9,795 nt of DNA from SZUA-430 sp036840015 (GTDB lineage Bacteria; Pseudomonadota; Alphaproteobacteria; Micropepsales; Micropepsaceae). The notes below the pieces were generated by a model. That model saw only the letters and a program-made list of their open reading frames with translations. It searched no databases and was not told where the DNA came from. Shown one piece after another: positions 6,257-9,795 of the stretch. Made by a program: the position numbers and the translations under genes. Where the stretch lies: positions 1 through 9,795 of the forward strand of contig DAISVV010000122.1 in NCBI GenBank assembly GCA_036840015.1. Direction: 5' to 3'. Numbering within the stretch: position 1 is the first letter of the stretch; each line of letters opens with the position of its first letter.

Positions 6257-7585
6257 TCAGCCGTTTTCGCGGAGGACTGCGCCGGCTAGGTGCAGGGAGC
6301 CGCAAATTACAATGCGAGGGGCTGCGGTTGCGCTCGAGCGCGCGTGGCGCCCCTCGATCTGCAGCAGGGCGTCCTCGAGCGAGCTTGCGGGATAGGCTTC
6401 AAGGCCCGACGCAACGGCGGCATCGTAGAGCTGTCCTGCGCCCTGGGGCAGGGCATCGCCGGGGATGGCCACTGTCGTCACGCAGCGTGCCAGGCCCCTG
6501 AAGGCCTGAAAGTAACCCACCGCGTCCTTTGTCTGCAGCATGCCGCAGACGAGATAGAGAGGGCGGGGCGTGCGTTCCTCGAGGTCGGCGATGGCATGCG
6601 CCAGCGCGCGCGCGCCGTGCGGGTTGTGGGCCCCGTCCAGCCAGACTTCAGCTCCCTTGGGCGCGACAGCAACAAGGGGGCCCCGTGTGAGGCGCTGCAG
6701 GCGCGCTGGCCACTCGACCGTCATCAGGCCGTCCTCGATGGCGCGGTCGGAGATGGGCCAGGCCTGCTGCCTGCGCAGGGCGGCTATCGCCACGGCGGCA
6801 TTCACGATCTGGTGCGCGCCGGGCAGTCGTGGCAGCGGCAGGTCCATCAGGCCGTTCTCGTCCTGGAAGACCATACGGCGGTGTTCCTCGTGCGCCATGA
6901 AGTCCTGGCCCCAGAGCGCGAGCGGGGCGTCGCTCCGTGCGGCGCGCTCCTCGATTACCTCGCGGGCCTCCTCGGCCTGCGGGCCGACGATGCAGGTCAC
7001 GCCACGCTTGATGATGCCGGCCTTCTCGCCGGCGATCTCGCCAATCGTCGAGCCCAGATAGGACTGGTGGTCGAGGTCGACCGGCGTGATCACGGTGGCG
7101 GCGGGCCTTGCGATCACGTTGGTCGCGTCGAAACGACCGCCGAGACCCACCTCGAGGATCAGCGCATCGGCCTTGTGGCGCGTGAAGGCCAGCATGGCGG
7201 CCGCGGTCGTGATCTCGAAGAAGGTGATGGGGGCGCCCGCGTTGCGGTCCTCGCATTCCTCGAGAAGGGCTGCGAGTTCGTCCTCGTCGATGAGCTTGCC
7301 GCCGAGGCGGATGCGCTCGTGGAAGCGCACCAGGTGGGGCGAGGAGTAGACGTGAACGCGCTTGCCTTCAGCCTCGAGCATGGCGCGCAGGAACGCGCAG
7401 GTCGATCCCTTGCCGTTCGTGCCGGCGACGTGGATCACGGGAGGAAGCCGCTTGTGCGGGCTGCCGAGTTTCTCGAGCAGCGCCTCGACGCGGCCGAGCG
7501 ACAGGTCGATCAGCTTTGGATGGAGCGCCGTCAGGCGCGCGAGTATGGCATCGCTTGCCAGGTCGCTGCCGGCAGGCGTGCTCAT
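6257..7585 (-). CDS. folC: FolC, bifunctional folylpolyglutamate synthase / dihydrofolate synthase
   Basis: FolC adds glutamate to dihydropteroate and then to folates, using ATP in the cytosol. The 442-residue length is normal. The Mur-ligase-like fold is clear: P-loop GTNGKGS (residues 55-61), SPHL folate-binding segment (82-85), FFEITT (121-126), EVGLGGRFDATN (144-155), TPVDLDH (166-172), then GEKAGI with the Lys that is carbamylated in the family (187), and a C-terminal-domain DGAHNPHGA motif. The ATG overlaps the accD stop as ATGA, which fixes the start and implies coupled translation. It is the last core gene of the trpB-trpA-accD-folC run. Only 74 bases separate its stop from the start of the DUF2975 gene, with no visible terminator between them. 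Related genomes usually place folC directly beside trxA. Confidence 0.97.
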   Translation of the reverse strand: MSTPAGSDLASDAILARLTALHPKLIDLSLGRVEALLEKLGSPHKRLPPVIHVAGTNGKGSTCAFLRAMLEAEGKRVHVYSSPHLVRFHERIRLGGKLIDEDELAALLEECEDRNAGAPITFFEITTAAAMLAFTRHKADALILEVGLGGRFDATNVIARPAATVITPVDLDHQSYLGSTIGEIAGEKAGIIKRGVTCIVGPQAEEAREVIEERAARSDAPLALWGQDFMAHEEHRRMVFQDENGLMDLPLPRLPGAHQIVNAAVAIAALRRQQAWPISDRAIEDGLMTVEWPARLQRLTRGPLVAVAPKGAEVWLDGAHNPHGARALAHAIADLEERTPRPLYLVCGMLQTKDAVGYFQAFRGLARCVTTVAIPGDALPQGAGQLYDAAVASGLEAYPASSLEDALLQIEGRHARSSATAAPRIVICGSLHLAGAVLRENG

Positions 7586-8550
7586 GCCGTGGGCTGTTTG
7601 GGCGTCGTCAGGTCGTAGACCTGCGTGGCGCTTCCCTGCATCGTGGGCACCGCGTAGGGACCGACCTCGTAGGCCGAGCGGACGGTGACGGCGCGGCTTG
7701 CCTTGCGCGTGAGAAGCTTGAGGGTGCGGCCCAGCGTTTCGCGCATCTTGTGGCGGTGGACGACCATGTCGACCATGCCGTGCTCGTTCAGGTACTCTGA
7801 ACGCTGGAAGCCCTCGGGCAGTTTCTGGCGGATCGTGTTCTCGATCACGCGCGGACCGGCGAAACCGATCAGGGCGCCCGGTTCTGCCATGTGGATGTCA
7901 CCGAGCATGGCATAGGAGGCGGTCACGCCGCCCGTCGTCGGGTCGGTGTGGAAGACGATGTAGGGCAGGCCGGCCTCGCGCAGCATCTGGATGGCAATCG
8001 TCACGCGCGGCATCTGCATCAGGGACAGGATGCCCTCCTGCATGCGCGCGCCGCCCGAGGCCGTGAAGAGCACGAAGGGGGTGCGGTGTTCGATCGCCTG
8101 CTTCATGGCGGCGATGATGCCTTCACCGACGGCCATGCCGAGCGAGCCGCCCATGAATTCGAAGCTCTGGACCGCGACGGTCGTGCGTACGCCATTGACG
8201 TGGCCACGAGCGGCCTTGATCGCATCCATCTCGCCGGTCTTGGCGCGGGCTTCGCGCAGGCGGTCGGCGTAGCGCTTCTCGTCCTTGAACTTGAGCGGGT
8301 CGATCGGCACCTCGGGCAGGGCGATGTCGTCCCAGGCGCCGTCGTCGAAGAGCAGCTTCAAGCGGGCGTTGGTGCCGATCTTGAGGTGGTGGTCGCAGTG
8401 CATGCAGACGTATTGCGCGGCGTCGAGGTCGCGGTGGAAAATCATCCCCTGGCAGCCCGGGCACTTTCTCCACAGATTGTCAGGCGTCTCGGGCTTGGCG
8501 CTCCAGAGCGACTTGACCTTCGGGCGGACGAAGTTGGTGATCCAGTTCAT
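7582..8550 (-). CDS. accD: AccD, acetyl-CoA carboxylase carboxyltransferase beta subunit
   Basis: AccD pairs with AccA to transfer the carboxyl group from biotin to acetyl-CoA, making malonyl-CoA for fatty acid synthesis. The 322-residue protein has the N-terminal zinc ribbon with Cys at 30, 33, 49 and 52 (CX2C-X15-CX2C). The crotonase-type core then shows FMGGSLG (132-138), SGGARMQEG (165-173), PTTGGV (204-209) and FAGPRVIENT. About 40 residues follow the last conserved segment (near 281), a tail somewhat longer than in E. coli AccD and rich in Thr, Val and Ala. The start is the usual MNWITNFVRP-type beginning. The Shine-Dalgarno is poor: only GGA directly against the ATG, with a weak GGTAAG further up. 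It lies 47 bases after trpA, and its TGA overlaps the folC ATG. trpA-accD-folC is a standard alphaproteobacterial run. Confidence 0.97.
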   Translation of the reverse strand: MNWITNFVRPKVKSLWSAKPETPDNLWRKCPGCQGMIFHRDLDAAQYVCMHCDHHLKIGTNARLKLLFDDGAWDDIALPEVPIDPLKFKDEKRYADRLREARAKTGEMDAIKAARGHVNGVRTTVAVQSFEFMGGSLGMAVGEGIIAAMKQAIEHRTPFVLFTASGGARMQEGILSLMQMPRVTIAIQMLREAGLPYIVFHTDPTTGGVTASYAMLGDIHMAEPGALIGFAGPRVIENTIRQKLPEGFQRSEYLNEHGMVDMVVHRHKMRETLGRTLKLLTRKASRAVTVRSAYEVGPYAVPTMQGSATQVYDLTTPKQPTA

Positions 8551-8597
8551 TCCGAGACTTACCGACTGTTAACTAAACGCATCACTGCTTGACGACT
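8551..8597 (-). other. trpA-accD intergenic gap
   Basis: Forty-seven bases of lower GC than the flanking core genes. I see no promoter matching the TTGAC/TATAAT pattern and no GC hairpin, so accD is most simply co-transcribed with trpA. A GTTAAC palindrome at 8568-8573 is short enough to be chance. Confidence 0.5.
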
Positions 8598-9422
8598 TCA
8601 TAAGCGAGCGTTGTGCGCTGCACCAGCGAGTCGAGAGGACAAGTCTAACACAGCTTTTACCGCCCCCGCGACATTTTTACCATTAGGGCCTGAAAAGCGG
8701 CTGATTTCTGCCACTAAAGCGGAGCCTACAACGGCTGCGTCGGCGATCCTGGCAACCTTTGCGGCGTCTGCTTCGGTCTTGATGCCGAAGCCCACGGCTA
8801 CCGGCAGGTCGGTCGCCGCGCGTATGCGGGCGAGCGAGGCGGCCACTTCTTCCGGGGCGATTGTCTTGGTGCCGGTCACACCCATGATCGACACGTAATA
8901 GAGGAAGCCCGTTGCTCCCTCGAGGACGGTGGGAAGGCGCCTCGCGTCCGTCGTGGGCGTGGCAAGCCGGATGAGATCGAGGCCTGCACGTGCCGCCGGG
9001 TGCCTCAGTTCGCCGTCTTCCTCGGGCGGGAGGTCGACGATGATCAGGCCGTCAACGCCGGCGGAGGCTGCGTCCGTTGTGAAGCGATCGACACCGTAGG
9101 AATGGATGGGATTGTAGTAACCCATGAGCACGACGGGCGTGCGGCTATCCTGCTTGCGGAATTCGCGCACCATCTGGAGCGTGCGCTTCATGGTCTGGCC
9201 AGCCTTCAGCGCGCGCAGCGAGGATGCCTGGATGGCGGGGCCTTCGGCCATCGGATCGGTGAAGGGCATGCCGAGCTCGATGATGTCGGCGCCGGCGGCG
9301 GGAAGGCCGCGGAAGATCTTGAGCGAGGTTTCGTAGTCAGGGTCACCGGCCGAGATGAAGGCGATGAAACCGGCGCGGTTCTGCTGCTTGAGTTCAGCGA
9401 AGCGGGGGGCGATGCGGCTCAC
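8598..9422 (-). CDS. trpA: TrpA, tryptophan synthase alpha subunit
   Basis: TrpA cleaves indole-3-glycerol phosphate and passes indole to TrpB through the alpha2beta2 complex. I start it at GTG 9422 (274 aa), because this overlaps the trpB stop as GTGA and gives the expected N-terminus SRIAPRFAELK; the longer open frame to 9590 only reads through trpB in another frame. Numbering coincides with E. coli TrpA: catalytic Glu49 is present (IIELGMPFTDP). The position of Asp60 is Glu (MAEGP; codon GAA at 9245-9243), a conservative change that I believe the family signature tolerates. Further landmarks are VVLMGYYNP, the SIMGVTGTK loop, AVGFGIKT and AAVVGSALV. The last 46 codons or so use TTA, AAA, AAT and GTA codons out of character with the preceding GC-rich part. 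Confidence 0.96.
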   Translation of the reverse strand: MSRIAPRFAELKQQNRAGFIAFISAGDPDYETSLKIFRGLPAAGADIIELGMPFTDPMAEGPAIQASSLRALKAGQTMKRTLQMVREFRKQDSRTPVVLMGYYNPIHSYGVDRFTTDAASAGVDGLIIVDLPPEEDGELRHPAARAGLDLIRLATPTTDARRLPTVLEGATGFLYYVSIMGVTGTKTIAPEEVAASLARIRAATDLPVAVGFGIKTEADAAKVARIADAAVVGSALVAEISRFSGPNGKNVAGAVKAVLDLSSRLAGAAHNARL

Positions 9423-9795
9423 AGCTTTGTTCCCAGATGCTCGGCGATGGCGAAGATGTCCTTGTCGCCGCGGCCGCAGAGGTTCATCAGGATGGTCTGG
9501 TCCTTGCGCATCGTGGCGGCGAGCTTGCCGGTGAATGAGAGTGCGTGCGCGGGCTCGAGCGCGGGGAGTATGCCTTCCTGGCGTGCACAAAGCTGGAAGG
9601 CGTCAAGCGCCTCCTGGTCGGTGGCCGAGACATAGTTCACGCGCTTCATGTCATGCAGCCAGGCGTGCTCGGGGCCGATGCCGGGATAGTCGAGGCCTGC
9701 CGAGATCGAATGGGCCTCGATGATCTGGCCGTTGTCGTCCTGCAGCAGGTAGGTGCGGTTGCCATGCAGCACGCCGGGGCGTCCGACTGCCAGCG
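9419..9795 (-). CDS. trpB: TrpB, tryptophan synthase beta subunit, C-terminal part (5' end beyond the window)
   Basis: TrpB joins indole and serine by PLP chemistry to give tryptophan. Only the last 125 codons or so are in the window; the frame is open to the right edge, so it is cut by the window, not damaged. The sequence GRPGVLHGNRTYLLQDDNG and the signature HSISAGLDYPGIGPEH followed by WLHD identify it securely. Near the end, NLCGRGDKDIF holds the residue that contacts the PLP pyridine nitrogen. It is Cys here where E. coli has Ser377, which I recall as a common variant. TGA 9421-9419 overlaps the trpA GTG, so the two subunits are probably made in a coupled, equimolar way. trpF would be expected just upstream, outside the window. 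Confidence 0.97.
   Translation of the reverse strand, partial: LAVGRPGVLHGNRTYLLQDDNGQIIEAHSISAGLDYPGIGPEHAWLHDMKRVNYVSATDQEALDAFQLCARQEGILPALEPAHALSFTGKLAATMRKDQTILMNLCGRGDKDIFAIAEHLGTKL

Noticed and set aside
6290..7618. 442-codon open frame on the + strand opposite folC, the same length as FolC
   Set aside because: The equal length is coincidence: ends differ by about 33 bases from folC. The translation is low-complexity Gly/Arg/Ala with no domain, while FolC on the other strand is certain.
9423..9590. N-terminal extension of TrpA up to 9590
   Set aside because: The extension is the trpB coding region read in another frame, Arg-rich and unlike TrpA. The GTG at 9422 gives the canonical N-terminus and the GTGA overlap.
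1..9795. A new defence, mobile or biosynthetic system
   Set aside because: Apart from the DUF2975-XRE pair, every gene is a recognised core repair, redox, lipid, folate or tryptophan gene in its usual order. There is no transposase, integrase, CRISPR, toxin-antitoxin or reverse transcriptase signature.

Overview
This 9.8 kb window is chromosomal DNA, about 65% GC by hand count of sample lines inside addA. It almost certainly comes from an alphaproteobacterium. The gene set and order (addB-addA-trxA facing folC-accD-trpA-trpB) is a conserved alphaproteobacterial neighbourhood, and the AddA/AddB proteins are of the alphaproteobacterial type. The AccD and FolC sequences look Rhodospirillales-like to me, but that finer placement is a guess.

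Layout. Positions 1-5387 (+ strand) hold the 3' half of addB, complete addA and complete trxA. AddA and AddB form the helicase-nuclease that processes double-strand breaks for RecA; TrxA is the cytosolic disulfide reductase. Positions 5470-9795 (- strand, read right to left) hold the 3' end of trpB, then trpA, accD, folC, a DUF2975-type membrane protein and a small XRE-type regulator. TrpA and TrpB make tryptophan, AccD is the carboxyltransferase beta subunit of acetyl-CoA carboxylase, and FolC glutamylates folates. The two blocks converge between trxA and the regulator, where a GC hairpin sits. Translational coupling is visible at four junctions: addB/addA (ATGA), trpB/trpA (GTGA), accD/folC (ATGA) and DUF2975/XRE (TGATG).

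Most of the window is core metabolism and repair. Four places stand out. (1) addB carries an in-frame TAG at 935-937, inside its C-terminal nuclease domain. The same frame continues intact for 218 codons and keeps the overlap with addA, so this is a recent nonsense mutation, a split gene, a recoding event or a sequence error. (2) A DUF2975 + XRE pair of lower GC sits between trxA and folC, a place where related genomes usually have nothing. (3) The leader of that pair is dense in symmetric sequence: an 8-bp inverted repeat that includes part of the start codon and loops out the ribosome binding site, a 9-bp direct repeat and an 11-bp AT palindrome. Together these look like an operator or translational switch. 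(4) TrpA has Glu where the E. coli enzyme has catalytic Asp60, and its 3' end uses AT-rich codons unlike the rest of the gene. I found no tRNA, rRNA, CRISPR array, insertion sequence or phage gene, and no gene-free stretch longer than 300 bases.
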